A DNA stretch of 64,000 bases from an uncultured Acidimicrobiaceae bacterium (GCA_947259095.1 CAMYLA010000010.1:1-64000); one strand, 5' to 3'; shown: positions 41,734 to 50,969, counted from the stretch's first letter. A program made the numbers and translations. The notes: a model not told the origin generated them from the letters alone.

Positions 41734-42189
41734 GTGGCTGCCCTGTTGACATCGATCGTGGTTGCAGTGCTCATGTCGGTCGGTATTTTCGCCTACGCCA
41801 AACGCCGGCCCGTCGGTACCTCGGTCACGTGGGGTGAGGCGATGGTCGGTGCGGTCTATGTGTTTTTCCTCGGCTTCCTGGCCTACGGCGTCATTCCCCA
41901 CCAGTGGCTCACGCTGGCTGAGAACGAGTGGGGCTTCCGAGCCGACCGAATCGTCGTCGGACCGGGCGAGATCCTCAAGCCGATCTCCTTGGGAGGTTGG
42001 TTCCCGTTCGAGATCAGCTACCGGGCGATCTCCGACACCATCGCGGTGCTGTTCTACGTGGTCTTCCTCGGCGCCATGATCTGGATGTGGGCCCGGTGGC
42101 AGAACCGCGGTGTACGAGCAGACGCCAGGGAGAAGACCGCACTGGCCCAGACCAGCTCCTTCGGCAGGCCGCTGATCAAGCAGGGCTGA
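41734..42189 (+). CDS. Small membrane protein of the bc-type operon, unknown function
   Basis: A 151-residue protein with three hydrophobic segments (LLTSIVVAVLMSVGIFAYA; MVGAVYVFFLGFLAYGVIP; TIAVLFYVVFLGAMIWMWA) and conserved-looking middle VGPGEILKPISLGGWFPFEI. The GTG start at 41734 follows GAGGAG; upstream in-frame sequence is not hydrophobic and is not used. It is the first gene of the operon, 1 nt before the ferredoxin gene. I recognise no family; its context suggests an accessory or quinone-site subunit of the complex. Confidence 0.75.
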   Translation: MAALLTSIVVAVLMSVGIFAYAKRRPVGTSVTWGEAMVGAVYVFFLGFLAYGVIPHQWLTLAENEWGFRADRIVVGPGEILKPISLGGWFPFEISYRAISDTIAVLFYVVFLGAMIWMWARWQNRGVRADAREKTALAQTSSFGRPLIKQG

Positions 42190-42190
42190 C

Positions 42191-42607
42191 ATGACGACGA
42201 CCGACGCCAATCCACCGCTCCCGGAATTCCGGACCGACTACCTCCTGATGGAGGTCGACGCCGACTATCTGGCCAGGGCGGTCAAGCCGAAACAGTTCAT
42301 CCACATCGACCAGTCCGAGTGCATCGCCTGCGAAGGCTGTGTCGACATCTGCCCGTGGAAATGCATCCACATGCAGACCGTGGATTGTGTCGAGGAGAGC
42401 TACGGGATCGCAAAACCCGGCGACGATCCCAATGATGCCTTCATCTTCACCATCGACGACGACGTCTGCACCCGCTGTGCCCTCTGCGTCGACCGATGCC
42501 CCACCGGCGTGATAATCCTGGGCAAGATCGGCGAGCCGAGCCCGACCGGTGACATCCACCAGCGAATGACCTCCTACGGTTACGGGTACGGCATGCGCCT
42601 CGCCTAG
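42191..42607 (+). CDS. 2x[4Fe-4S] ferredoxin-like protein of the bc-type operon
   Basis: A 138-residue protein with two cluster motifs: CIACEGCVDICPWKC (about 45-59) and CTRCALCVDRCPTG (about 94-107), separated by an insert of about 35 residues. The N-terminal extension contains LLMEVDADYLARAV. It probably sits on the cytoplasmic face, between the small membrane protein and cytochrome b gene. A dedicated ferredoxin in a bc-type operon is unusual and could feed or drain electrons at the quinone level. Confidence 0.88.
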   Translation: MTTTDANPPLPEFRTDYLLMEVDADYLARAVKPKQFIHIDQSECIACEGCVDICPWKCIHMQTVDCVEESYGIAKPGDDPNDAFIFTIDDDVCTRCALCVDRCPTGVIILGKIGEPSPTGDIHQRMTSYGYGYGMRLA

Positions 42608-42683
42608 TGGGCGCACCCACCCGGGACACCGAAACACCCTTCCGAAATCGAACAACCGGCAAAATCAGGACAAGACCCCCTCC

Positions 42684-43475
42684 ATGGCAAAGTCGATTCA
42701 AGATCAACAAACGTTCGGCGAGAAGCTGCAGAACCAAATCAGTCAGCTGAACGGCAGCGTGCAGGGCTCCCAGGCCTGGAATTCGATATTCCGGCCCGGC
42801 TCGGTGTTTCGCAAGGGCTACACCGACAGCCCCCGCAACCGCTCCTACGTGATCATGAACAGTGTGCTCTATCACCTCCACCCGGTGAAGGTGAAGCGCC
42901 ATGCGGTGAAGGTCAGCTACACGCTGTGCCTCGGTGGTCTGAGCTTCTTCCTGTTCATCCTCCTGACGGTGACCGGCATCTTCCTGATGTTCTTCTACAC
43001 GCCGTCTGCGGCCCAGGCCTGGGATGACATCGAGGCCTTGCAGACCCAGATCGCCTTCGGTCTGCTGGTCAGGAACATGCACAGATGGGGGGCGCACCTG
43101 ATGGTGATCTCCGTCTTCCTCCACATGGCCAGGGTCTTCTACCATGGCGCCTACAAGGCACCTCGGGAGTTCAACTGGGTGATCGGCGTCATCCTCCTGA
43201 CGCTGACCCTGCTGTTGTCCTTCACCGGCTACCTACTCCCCTGGGACCAGCTGGCACTATGGGCGGTCACCGTTGGTACGAACATGATGGGCTTCACGCC
43301 GGTGTTCGGTACCCAGGTGAAGTTCGTCCTGCTCGGTGGCAGCGTGATCGGCACCAGTACGTTGCTCCGCTGGTACGTCTTACACGTACTTTTTGTTCCG
43401 TTTGTTACCGTCATCTTCATGGCCATCCACTTCTGGCGGGTCCGCAAAGACGGCGGCATCTCTGGTCCCCTCTAA
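42684..43475 (+). CDS. Cytochrome b6-like subunit (N-terminal cytochrome b)
   Basis: A 263-residue membrane protein with four helices and two haem-ligand pairs: His 133/147 (RNMHRWGAH ... FLHMARVF) and His 234/249 (VLHVLFVP ... MAIHFWRV). The 13- and 14-residue gaps between ligands are the b6-type pattern; in mitochondrial-type cytochrome b both gaps are 13. Length and the split from the next gene also fit a b6/subunit-IV architecture. The 50-residue N-terminal part before the first helix is longer than in plastid b6. No strong ribosome site is visible. Confidence 0.92.
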   Translation: MAKSIQDQQTFGEKLQNQISQLNGSVQGSQAWNSIFRPGSVFRKGYTDSPRNRSYVIMNSVLYHLHPVKVKRHAVKVSYTLCLGGLSFFLFILLTVTGIFLMFFYTPSAAQAWDDIEALQTQIAFGLLVRNMHRWGAHLMVISVFLHMARVFYHGAYKAPREFNWVIGVILLTLTLLLSFTGYLLPWDQLALWAVTVGTNMMGFTPVFGTQVKFVLLGGSVIGTSTLLRWYVLHVLFVPFVTVIFMAIHFWRVRKDGGISGPL

Positions 43476-43487
43476 GGATTTCCACTC

Positions 43488-44276
43488 ATGACTGAAATTC
43501 CGGAGCATCTCCGAAAGCGAGCCGCAGAGGCCCGCAAGAAGGCTGAAGGCGGCGGTGGAGCCGCCGATGCCGCACCGACCGAGAGCCCAGCCGCCGGCGG
43601 GGGTGCCAGTGCCGGTTCGGGGGCCGCCAGCAAGATCCCCGAACACCTGTTGCAGCGGTCGAAGTCGGCCAAGCAACGGGAAGGAGAGCAGGCTTCGGCA
43701 TCCACTGCGGTGGCCCCGGCGGCCGCCGCGGTTGCAACCGCAACCGCCCCGCAGCCGATGGCAACCATGACCGGCCCGGCCGGTCACACCCAGCGGCTTC
43801 TCACCGTGGTCAAGTCCGGCTCGATCCAGGACATCAAGGCCCAACCGCTCGACAAGGTCCACACCTGGCCCCACCTGATCGTGGTCGAGTTCGGTGCCGC
43901 CCTGGCGGTCACCGCATTCCTCACCTTCTTCTCGATCTTCGTCAACGCTCCGCTGCTGCGGCTGGCCGATGTGAACGCAACCCCCAACCCGTCGAAGGCC
44001 CCGTGGTACTTCCTCGGTCTGCAGGAGCTGTTGACGATGTTCCACCCGATGGTGGCGGGCGTCACCATCCCCGGCATCGGCCTCTTCGCCCTGATGCTGG
44101 CCCCCTACATCGACAAGAATCCCAGCAACAAGCCCGAGCGCCGCAAGTTCGCAGTGTCGCTCTTCACCCTCTTCATGATGTTCTGGGCGGTCCTTGTCAT
44201 CATCGGTTCGTTCTTCCGAGGTCCAGGGTTCAACTTCGTGTTCCCCTGGGTCGAGGGCATCTTCTTCGATCTCTAG
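43488..44276 (+). CDS. Cytochrome b/b6 subunit-IV-like protein with repeated IPEHL motif
   Basis: A 262-residue protein. The C-terminal half (about 110-262) has three helices and the quinone-site signature PSKAPWYFLGLQELL, a PEWY variant (here APWY), as in b6f subunit IV. The N-terminal 100 residues are a hydrophilic Ala/Gly-rich extension that begins MTEIPEHLRKRAAEARKK and contains a second copy, KIPEHLLQRSKSAK, near residue 50. The extension is not part of normal subunit IV and shares its motif with the cytochrome c at 40379-41227. Confidence 0.9.
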   Translation: MTEIPEHLRKRAAEARKKAEGGGGAADAAPTESPAAGGGASAGSGAASKIPEHLLQRSKSAKQREGEQASASTAVAPAAAAVATATAPQPMATMTGPAGHTQRLLTVVKSGSIQDIKAQPLDKVHTWPHLIVVEFGAALAVTAFLTFFSIFVNAPLLRLADVNATPNPSKAPWYFLGLQELLTMFHPMVAGVTIPGIGLFALMLAPYIDKNPSNKPERRKFAVSLFTLFMMFWAVLVIIGSFFRGPGFNFVFPWVEGIFFDL

Positions 44277-44407
44277 GAAACCCCAGTGATTGAGTTCTTC
44301 AACAAATCGTCAAGTATCCGGGGGGTTCGGCTTCCGTCCGAACCCACTGTGACCCGGAGATTTGCCGTGCGGCGCCTTGCGCCGAGCACTAGAACAGGAG
44401 CAAGCAC
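44277..44407. other. Intercistronic region with two hairpins
   Basis: A 131-nt gap in an otherwise tight operon. Hairpin 1: GGGTTCGG/CCGAACCC (44323-44345, 7-nt loop). Hairpin 2: CGGCGC/GCGCCG (44370-44384). AGGAG near 44396 serves the next gene. It may be a processing or partial termination site that sets subunit stoichiometry. Confidence 0.6.
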
Positions 44408-45283
44408 ATGATCGTGTTGATCGGTATCGCCATCATCGCTCTGCTGGCATTGATAGTTGTCGCAACGTCATTCCGGACGCGCGACACCCACACCGCCATC
44501 GGGCAGCTCTCGGGTGAAACCGTGAAGCGAGACCGTTCTCGGGTTGCGGCCGGGGTGAACGCCGAGGCCGAGGCCGACGCCGAACAGGAGACGGGGTCCG
44601 CCGTCGAGGCTGCGGCCCGGGCCGACCGCTCCGGTGAACTGGTCTCAGCAGGCGCCACCCCGCCCGTCGTCTACGTCCCGCCGGATCCCGAAACGCTTGG
44701 CGTCTCCCGCCGCCAGTTCCTGAACCGCGGCATCGTCGCCATGTTCGGCCTCGGCCTGGCGTCGTTCGGTGCTGCGGCCCTGGCCCAGCTGTGGCCGAGG
44801 CCGACCGAAGGCTTCGGCGCCAGGATCAACATCGGCAAGATCCCCGACATCAAGGATTCCATCACCGCCGGTGGCGGCTTCTTCTACTTCCCGGCCGGGC
44901 GCATGTGGCTCACCGACTACCCGGCCAATGCGTTGGCCAAGGCCCAGAGCACGTACAGCTTCTATCCCCAGGTTGCCCCCGGTCTCGAGAACGGCGTTGT
45001 GGCCCTGTTCCAGACCTGCCCCCACCTCGGCTGTCGGGTCCCCGATTGCCAGACATCCCAGTGGTTCGAGTGCCCCTGCCACGGTTCGCAGTACAACCAG
45101 GTCGGGGAGAAGAAGGGCGGCCCGGCCCCCCGGGGCATGGATCGGTTCCCGATGCAGGTGACCGCCGGCGGCGATCTCGTCGTCGACACGGGCAACGTGA
45201 TCCAGGGCCCGCCGATTGGTGTGAATACAACAGGACAGGAAGCTGAAGGTCCGAACTGCCTTGGAGCGGGTGGCGGTCACTGA
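44408..45283 (+). CDS. Rieske [2Fe-2S] protein
   Basis: A 291-residue Rieske subunit of the quinol:cytochrome c reductase. Cluster motifs TCPHLGCRVP and CPCHGSQYNQVG are complete, with both Cys/His pairs. The N-terminus has one membrane helix at once after the start, then an acidic linker, and a second hydrophobic stretch preceded by SRRQFLNRG (Tat-like), as in multi-helix actinobacterial Rieske proteins. Coupled by 1 nt (TGATG) to the dihaem cytochrome c gene. Confidence 0.93.
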   Translation: MIVLIGIAIIALLALIVVATSFRTRDTHTAIGQLSGETVKRDRSRVAAGVNAEAEADAEQETGSAVEAAARADRSGELVSAGATPPVVYVPPDPETLGVSRRQFLNRGIVAMFGLGLASFGAAALAQLWPRPTEGFGARINIGKIPDIKDSITAGGGFFYFPAGRMWLTDYPANALAKAQSTYSFYPQVAPGLENGVVALFQTCPHLGCRVPDCQTSQWFECPCHGSQYNQVGEKKGGPAPRGMDRFPMQVTAGGDLVVDTGNVIQGPPIGVNTTGQEAEGPNCLGAGGGH

Positions 45284-46869
45284 TGCTTGGCACATACATG
45301 TTGGCGGCCGATTTCAGAGCCATCGGCCTCACGGTCGCGGCGGTGGTTTTTCTTGGGTTTATCGCTGTCTTTATCCTCAATATGGTTCGGGCCAGGCCCG
45401 AGCTGGGCTCGGAGATCGAGCTGGCGGCCAACCGCAAGGAATACCTGCCGGACGAGGAACTCGAAGGTGAGAAACTCGATCGCTCGTTGAGCTTCGCCCT
45501 GGTGTTGCTCACGTTGCTGGCGATCACGCTGCCCTTCTACTGGATCGCAGAGCCCGGCCGGCAGGATGGTGCGGTCGACGCCTACAACCTGTCGTTCGAG
45601 GTTCGGGGCGAGGAGAGCTACCTCGTCGGCGCCCAGTGTGTGAACTGTCACGCCGCAGGCGGCGTCGGCGGTGTCGCCCCCTACGTGCTGCAGGACGCCG
45701 ACGGCCAGTTCATCGCCAACGCGGCGTGGGCCGCTCCGGCACTGAACAACGTCCTGCTCCGCTACAGCGAAGACGAGGTCCGCTATGTGCTGAACTTCGG
45801 TCGGCCCGGTTCGCCGATGGCGGCCTGGGGTACCCCCGGCGGTGGTCCGTTGACCTCCCAGCAGATCGACAACATCATCGTCTACCTGCGGACGCTCCAG
45901 AACCAGAGCCTCGACCCGCTCGACATCGCACTGGCAGGGACCGACAACGCACAGGACGAGGAGAGTCTGGCTGCCTTGGCCGATGCGCAGGAGGTCACGG
46001 CCAGCATCGAAGACGAGGTGGCGCGGTCGCTCGAGGCCGGAGAATACGACTCGGTCGGTGAGGCGGTGTTCAATCTGGGCCTGCAGAGCGGCTTCGGTGC
46101 CGGTGCCTACTCCTGTGGGCGCTGTCACACCGCCGGCTGGTCCTTGGGGATCGACATCGCACCCGACGTGCTGACCGAGGGTGTGGCCGGTTGCGGTGGC
46201 GGCAATCCTTCCGGCATCGGATTCAACCTCTGCGGAGGCTCGGTCAAGAACCGATTCCCCGATGACTCCTGGCTCCGGCCCGACGGCAGCTGGTACACGG
46301 TCGCCCAACTCGACACCGCCGGCGTGACCGAACCGATCGAAGGCAACCCTGCCGGCTACGACGGCAGCTACGTCGAGGCCATGGACGGCTCCCAGGTCAC
46401 CCTGGACGACAGCGGTCAGCCGGTCACCGGCGCCGGCGAGCCCTACCTGGTCCTCGGTCCTGGCGAAGGGCCGGGCGGCGAGGAGCAGGCCGGCGATCTG
46501 GCGTCATGCGGCTTCGTGTCCGGGTTGTGGGAGCCGTCGGCCGGCGGCCAGGCCTACCCGTTCGATCCGGCCATCGCAATCGAGCAGGATGACAGCGGCG
46601 ACTTCATCGATCCCGAGCCGATCACCTTGGCCGATGTCGGTGGCGACGCCCTCACCCTGGAGGACAACCGGATCGTGGCCGACTGCACGGTGGTCGAGAT
46701 GCCGCCTCGCACCAGCGTCGCCCACTACAACTTCATCTTCAACGGGGCCAATGCGGGTGAAGGCTACGGGGAAGGTGGCCTGAGCGCCGCCGGGATGATG
46801 CCCGGCTTCGGTCAGATGCTCCCTCCGGACTTGATCCAAGCGGTGGTCGACTACGAGCGGGGGCTGTGA
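45283..46869 (+). CDS. Dihaem cytochrome c of the bc-type complex
   Basis: A 528-residue protein with two membrane helices near the N-terminus (residues about 13-35 and 70-90) and two haem-binding sites, CVNCH near residue 119 and CGRCH near residue 278. A long C-terminal part without recognised motif follows, rich in Gly/Asp/Glu. Fits a membrane-bound cytochrome cc subunit, as in actinobacterial QcrC, but is larger and with atypical order. It overlaps the Rieske and the following gene by 1 nt each. Confidence 0.88.
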   Translation: MLGTYMLAADFRAIGLTVAAVVFLGFIAVFILNMVRARPELGSEIELAANRKEYLPDEELEGEKLDRSLSFALVLLTLLAITLPFYWIAEPGRQDGAVDAYNLSFEVRGEESYLVGAQCVNCHAAGGVGGVAPYVLQDADGQFIANAAWAAPALNNVLLRYSEDEVRYVLNFGRPGSPMAAWGTPGGGPLTSQQIDNIIVYLRTLQNQSLDPLDIALAGTDNAQDEESLAALADAQEVTASIEDEVARSLEAGEYDSVGEAVFNLGLQSGFGAGAYSCGRCHTAGWSLGIDIAPDVLTEGVAGCGGGNPSGIGFNLCGGSVKNRFPDDSWLRPDGSWYTVAQLDTAGVTEPIEGNPAGYDGSYVEAMDGSQVTLDDSGQPVTGAGEPYLVLGPGEGPGGEEQAGDLASCGFVSGLWEPSAGGQAYPFDPAIAIEQDDSGDFIDPEPITLADVGGDALTLEDNRIVADCTVVEMPPRTSVAHYNFIFNGANAGEGYGEGGLSAAGMMPGFGQMLPPDLIQAVVDYERGL

Positions 46870-47783
46870 TGCAAGCTGTGATCCACCAAATCGCATTCAT
46901 CGACGGCATCGGCTTCGATCCCTTCTTCCGTGGCCTGCTCAGCGTGCTCGTCGGCGTGGTGGTGCTGATTGGTGGCACCTATCTTTTGATCGCCACCAAC
47001 ACCGGCGCCCGATCGGGCATGCTCATCGCCTGCGCCGGTCTGTTCGGCTGGATGTTCCTGATGGGGATCATCTGGACCGTCTACGGCATCGGCTGGCGAG
47101 GCGACCGCCCCACTTGGGAACTGGTGGAGATCAACTTCGACGACGGGCCTGACCGTGATGACGGTCTGCTGTTCTCGGAGGTCGAGGAGGCCCAGGGGCT
47201 GGCCGGGGTCGACGTGTCGGTGGAGGCAGATGACCCGGACCAAGCCCAGGAGCTGGCGCTGGAAAAGGCATCCGAGACCGACCTCAACGGCTGGCGGTAC
47301 CTGCCGACGTCCGACAGTGAGCGGGGCGAGGCCCAGGCCTCGGCCGACGAGTATCTGGTCGAGGAGGGCGTCTTCGAGGCCGGGGATTACTTGCCGCTAC
47401 AGTTCGGCGGCTTCGTCACCGGTGGCAAGCCGGTGCTGGTCGAGGACGCCAACCAGCTGGAGCGGGTCTGGCATTTCTTCGACGAAACCTTCCTCCACCC
47501 CACCTTCAGTGAGGAGCTGATGGTCATCCAGGTCCAGGAGGTCGTTGCCGAACCGAGCTTCCCCGGCCAGCCTCCGCCGGTGGCCGAGGTCGATTCCGAG
47601 GCCGCCCTGGTATCGGTCATCATGGCCCGCGACCGGGGCGGTCCGATCCCCAGCATCATCGGCGGGCTGCGGTTCACCCCTCTCATGTTCACCTTGGCCA
47701 CCGGGCTGTTGTTCGCGGTGTTCGCCTGGGCCCTGCACGCCCGAGATCGGCGCCAGGACGAGATCCTGGCTGCAGCCGCCTGA
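46869..47783 (+). CDS. Membrane protein of the bc-type operon, unknown function
   Basis: A 304-residue protein with about two N-terminal helices (LLSVLVGVVVLIGGTYLLIA; MLIACAGLFGWMFLMGII), an acidic soluble segment of about 170 residues, and a C-terminal helix (LMFTLATGLLFAVFAWAL). The ATG at 46869 overlaps the previous stop (TGATG); a GTG one codon earlier is possible. It is the last gene before nuoA. No family recognised; the soluble part may interact with a neighbouring complex. Confidence 0.75.
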   Translation: MQAVIHQIAFIDGIGFDPFFRGLLSVLVGVVVLIGGTYLLIATNTGARSGMLIACAGLFGWMFLMGIIWTVYGIGWRGDRPTWELVEINFDDGPDRDDGLLFSEVEEAQGLAGVDVSVEADDPDQAQELALEKASETDLNGWRYLPTSDSERGEAQASADEYLVEEGVFEAGDYLPLQFGGFVTGGKPVLVEDANQLERVWHFFDETFLHPTFSEELMVIQVQEVVAEPSFPGQPPPVAEVDSEAALVSVIMARDRGGPIPSIIGGLRFTPLMFTLATGLLFAVFAWALHARDRRQDEILAAAA

Positions 47784-47887
47784 GCGATGATGCAAGCCGA
47801 ACCAAGCGCCTGCAGATCGGCCACGGCGCACTAACGTAGGCAGCAGAACGAACCCGTCACAATCGAATTCAGCAGAGGAGGGACATC

Positions 47888-48415
47888 ATGGCTCAGTACC
47901 TACCGGTTCTGGCCCTGTTGATCCTGGCTGCGCTGTTCGCCGCATTGAGCTTCGTCGCTTCGAAGCTGCTGGCGCCGCGCAACCCAACAGTGGAAAAGTA
48001 CGCGCCGTACGAGTGCGGGATCATTCCCGGGCGGGAGCCACCTGAGCGCTTTCCCGTCCGGTTCTACCTGATCGCCATGCTGTTCGTCATCTTCGACATC
48101 GAGATCGTCTTCCTCTATCCGTGGGCCATCGCCAATGAACGGTTGGGGCTGGCCGGTCTGGTCTCGATCCTCATCTTCTCCGCCCTCGTCTTCGAATCGT
48201 TCGTCTACCTGATCGCCAAGGGCGCCTTGGACTGGGGCCCGTTGCAGGTCTCCCGTCGCCAGGACGTTTTTCGCTCGTCTGAGCGAACCTCCACCTCCAC
48301 GGTCCGCCGGGTCGGCCTCGAAGGCCGGCTGGAAGAGGTTCGTTCCACCGCAACGGCCGACCGTACGCCGGAGCAGCCGACCGGTGCCCCGCCGAAGACC
48401 GGGGTGGCCGCATGA
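47888..48415 (+). CDS. nuoA: NADH-quinone oxidoreductase subunit A
   Basis: A 175-residue membrane subunit of complex I. Family segments: [36 protein letters not shown]. About 119-130 residues is usual; here a hydrophilic C-terminal tail of about 50 residues (Arg/Ser/Thr-rich) follows the third helix. AGAGGAGGG precedes the ATG. It opens the nuo operon, 104 nt after the bc-type operon, which may hold its own promoter. Confidence 0.95.
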   Translation: MAQYLPVLALLILAALFAALSFVASKLLAPRNPTVEKYAPYECGIIPGREPPERFPVRFYLIAMLFVIFDIEIVFLYPWAIANERLGLAGLVSILIFSALVFESFVYLIAKGALDWGPLQVSRRQDVFRSSERTSTSTVRRVGLEGRLEEVRSTATADRTPEQPTGAPPKTGVAA

Positions 48416-48479
48416 CCTTCTCCTCCGGTTGCCCCGCCGGGCCGGTTCCCGGCCCACAGGCGTCGGCGAGGGGCCTGCG

Positions 48480-49067
48480 ATGAACCTGATCCGCAGTGTC
48501 CAGGACGACGGCATCGAGGGCCTCGACCACAACGTGCTCACCGCCCCGCTCGAGAAGCTGGTGAACTGGTCGAGGGCCCGGTCGTCATGGCCGGCCACGT
48601 TCGGTCTGGCCTGTTGCGCCATCGAGATGATGGCGACCGGCGGCTCCCACTACGACCTGGCCCGGCTCGGCATGGAGGTCTTTCGGGCCTCGCCCCGCCA
48701 GGCCGACGTGATGATCGTCGCCGGCCGGGTGAGCCAGAAGATGGCTCCGGTCCTCCGCCAGATCTACGACCAGATGATGGAACCGAAATGGGTCATCTCG
48801 ATGGGTGTCTGCGCATCGAGCGGCGGCATGTTCAACAACTATGCGATCGTCCAGGGTGTCGACCAGATCGTCCCGGTCGACGTCTACGCTCCCGGCTGCC
48901 CGCCCGGCCCGGAGACGTTGCTCCACGCCATCACCACCCTGCACACCCAGATCGAGTCTGGCGAACTGCTCCGGCGCCGGGCCGAAACCGGGGCCGGCGC
49001 CAACATCGTGATCGAACAGCGCGATGGGCAGGGTGAGCCGAAGCTGCTGACGCTGGGGAGGGACTAG
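48480..49067 (+). CDS. nuoB: NADH-quinone oxidoreductase subunit B
   Basis: A 195-residue subunit that carries the N2 [4Fe-4S] cluster, the last carrier before quinone. Cysteines are in [22 protein letters not shown] and [13 protein letters not shown] 48480 is chosen over the upstream frame (to 48384), which overlaps nuoA and is not conserved. GAGGGG lies before it. Its TAG overlaps the nuoC GTG by 1 nt. Confidence 0.97.
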   Translation: MNLIRSVQDDGIEGLDHNVLTAPLEKLVNWSRARSSWPATFGLACCAIEMMATGGSHYDLARLGMEVFRASPRQADVMIVAGRVSQKMAPVLRQIYDQMMEPKWVISMGVCASSGGMFNNYAIVQGVDQIVPVDVYAPGCPPGPETLLHAITTLHTQIESGELLRRRAETGAGANIVIEQRDGQGEPKLLTLGRD

Positions 49068-49624
49068 TGGCGGATCTCACCGAAACCGGTCCCGAGACCG
49101 AAGACGAAGCGGCCGAAGGTGATGGGCTCGGACCGGAGGCGGAGGCCGGCACGGAAGCCGTGTTCGGTTGCCCGGTCGCCTACTCCCGCGATCAGCGGGT
49201 CATACACGTCGACCGGTCGGCCTGGTTCGAGGTGGCGTCCCAGCTCCTGGCCGACGGCTGGAACATGTGCGTCGACGTCACCGCCGTCGACTACCTCGGC
49301 TTCGCCGGCAGGCGGGACCTCCCCCCCGGCATCACCGCCCAGCGGTTCGAGGTCGTCGCCTCGTTCATCTCCCACGGCAAACGGGATCGCATCCGGGCCC
49401 GGGCCCAGGTCCCCGCCGACGACCCAACCATCGACTCGCTCTATCAGCTCTACCCCGGCACCGACTATCTCGAGCGCGAGGCGTTCGACCTGTTCGGCAT
49501 CACCTTCGTCGGTCATCCCGACCCGTCCCGGATCCTGATGCCGGAAAACTGGGACGGCCACCCGCTGCGCAAGGATTACGCAATCGGCGCCATCCCCGTT
49601 CAATTCAAGGCACCCAGCGAATGA
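49067..49624 (+). CDS. nuoC: NADH-quinone oxidoreductase subunit C
   Basis: A 185-residue peripheral-arm subunit (30-kDa type). The signature YPGTDYLEREAFDLFGITFV and GHPDPSRILMPENWDGHPLRKDY is complete. GTG start overlaps the nuoB stop. The N-terminal 35 residues are acidic and not conserved. Separate from nuoD, unlike the NuoCD fusion of enterobacteria. Confidence 0.95.
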   Translation: MADLTETGPETEDEAAEGDGLGPEAEAGTEAVFGCPVAYSRDQRVIHVDRSAWFEVASQLLADGWNMCVDVTAVDYLGFAGRRDLPPGITAQRFEVVASFISHGKRDRIRARAQVPADDPTIDSLYQLYPGTDYLEREAFDLFGITFVGHPDPSRILMPENWDGHPLRKDYAIGAIPVQFKAPSE

Positions 49625-49640
49625 GGCCATCCACTCGATC

Positions 49641-50969
49641 ATGACCGTCACCGAACAGCCAACCGAATCCTCGCCTGAGGAAACCGGGCCCGAGGGCCGG
49701 CCCATCGGACAGGTTCATCTTCTGACCCGACGGGGTTCGGTCCTGCGGATGTCGGAGGTCGAGGCGGCGGAGATCGCCGAGGGCGAGCCGCTGTCCGACG
49801 AGAACGACCAGACCATGCTGATGAACATGGGCCCACAGCACCCGTCGACCCACGGGGTGCTCCGGCTCATGCTGGAGCTCGACGGCGAGACGGTGATCCG
49901 ATCGAAGCCGATCATCGGGTATCTCCATACCGGTATGGAGAAGACCGGCGAGGCCCTCACCTACCTCCAGGGACCGACCAACGTCACCCGCATGGACTAT
50001 GCCTCGCCGCTGTTCAACGAGCTGGTGTTCTCCCTGGCGGTCGAGGAGCTGATCGGGATCGAGATCCCGGCCAGGGCCACCTGGATCCGCATGCTGATGA
50101 CCGAGATGAATCGCATCTCGTCCCACCTGTTGTTCATGGCGACAAACGGGATGGATCTCGGCGCGGTTTCGATGATGATCTACGGCTGGCGGGAACGTGA
50201 GCAGGTGCTGCGGTTCTTCCAGAAGGTCACCGGGCTGCGGATGAACCACAACTACATCCGTCCCGGGGGTGTCGCCGCCGACCTGCCGGACGGTTGGCGG
50301 GACGACGTGCTCCAGCTCATGGACATGCTGCCGCCCCGGCTCGAGGAGTACGACATCCTGATGACCGGTCAGCCGATCTGGCGGGATCGGCTGCAGGGCG
50401 TCGGCGTCATCTCCTCGGAGGAGGCGATCGCCCTGTCGGCCACCGGACCGATTCTCCGCTCCACCGGTATCGCCTGGGATCTGCGGCGGGACATGCCGTA
50501 TCTGGCCTACCCCGAGGTGGAGTTCGACGTGGTGGTCGGCTCATACGGCGACTCGTTCGACCGCTACGCCATCCGGCTCAACGAGATCCGGGAGTCGATG
50601 AAGATCGTCCACCAGATCCTCGACAAGATGCCGAGCGGCGACTATCGGGCTCAGGACACCAAGATCACCCCGCCGCCCCGGGCCAGGATCGACGAGTCGA
50701 TGGAGGCGTTGATCCACCACTTCAAGATCTTCACCGAGGGGTTCAAGGTCCCCGAGGGCGAGGTCTACGTCGCAGTGGAGTCGCCTCGAGGTGAGCTCGG
50801 CTGCTACATCGTGTCCGATGGCGGCCCCAAGCCGTACCGGATGCACATCAGGGGCCCGAGTTTCGTCAACCTGCAAACCATGCCTCACATGATGGGCGGT
50901 AGCCTGATCGCCGATGCGGTCGCCATTATCTCCAGCGTCGATCCGATCCTGGGCGAGGTCGACCGGTGA
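49641..50969 (+). CDS. nuoD: NADH-quinone oxidoreductase subunit D
   Basis: A 442-residue 49-kDa subunit that, with NuoB, forms the quinone-reduction site. Characteristic blocks: MNMGPQHPSTHGVLRLMLEL (with the quinone-site His), YLHTGMEKTGE, MNRISSHLLFMATNGMDLG and ESPRGELGCYIVSDG. Length is slightly above the usual because of an extra 55-residue N-terminus before MLMNMGPQHPST. Confidence 0.96.
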   Translation: MTVTEQPTESSPEETGPEGRPIGQVHLLTRRGSVLRMSEVEAAEIAEGEPLSDENDQTMLMNMGPQHPSTHGVLRLMLELDGETVIRSKPIIGYLHTGMEKTGEALTYLQGPTNVTRMDYASPLFNELVFSLAVEELIGIEIPARATWIRMLMTEMNRISSHLLFMATNGMDLGAVSMMIYGWREREQVLRFFQKVTGLRMNHNYIRPGGVAADLPDGWRDDVLQLMDMLPPRLEEYDILMTGQPIWRDRLQGVGVISSEEAIALSATGPILRSTGIAWDLRRDMPYLAYPEVEFDVVVGSYGDSFDRYAIRLNEIRESMKIVHQILDKMPSGDYRAQDTKITPPPRARIDESMEALIHHFKIFTEGFKVPEGEVYVAVESPRGELGCYIVSDGGPKPYRMHIRGPSFVNLQTMPHMMGGSLIADAVAIISSVDPILGEVDR

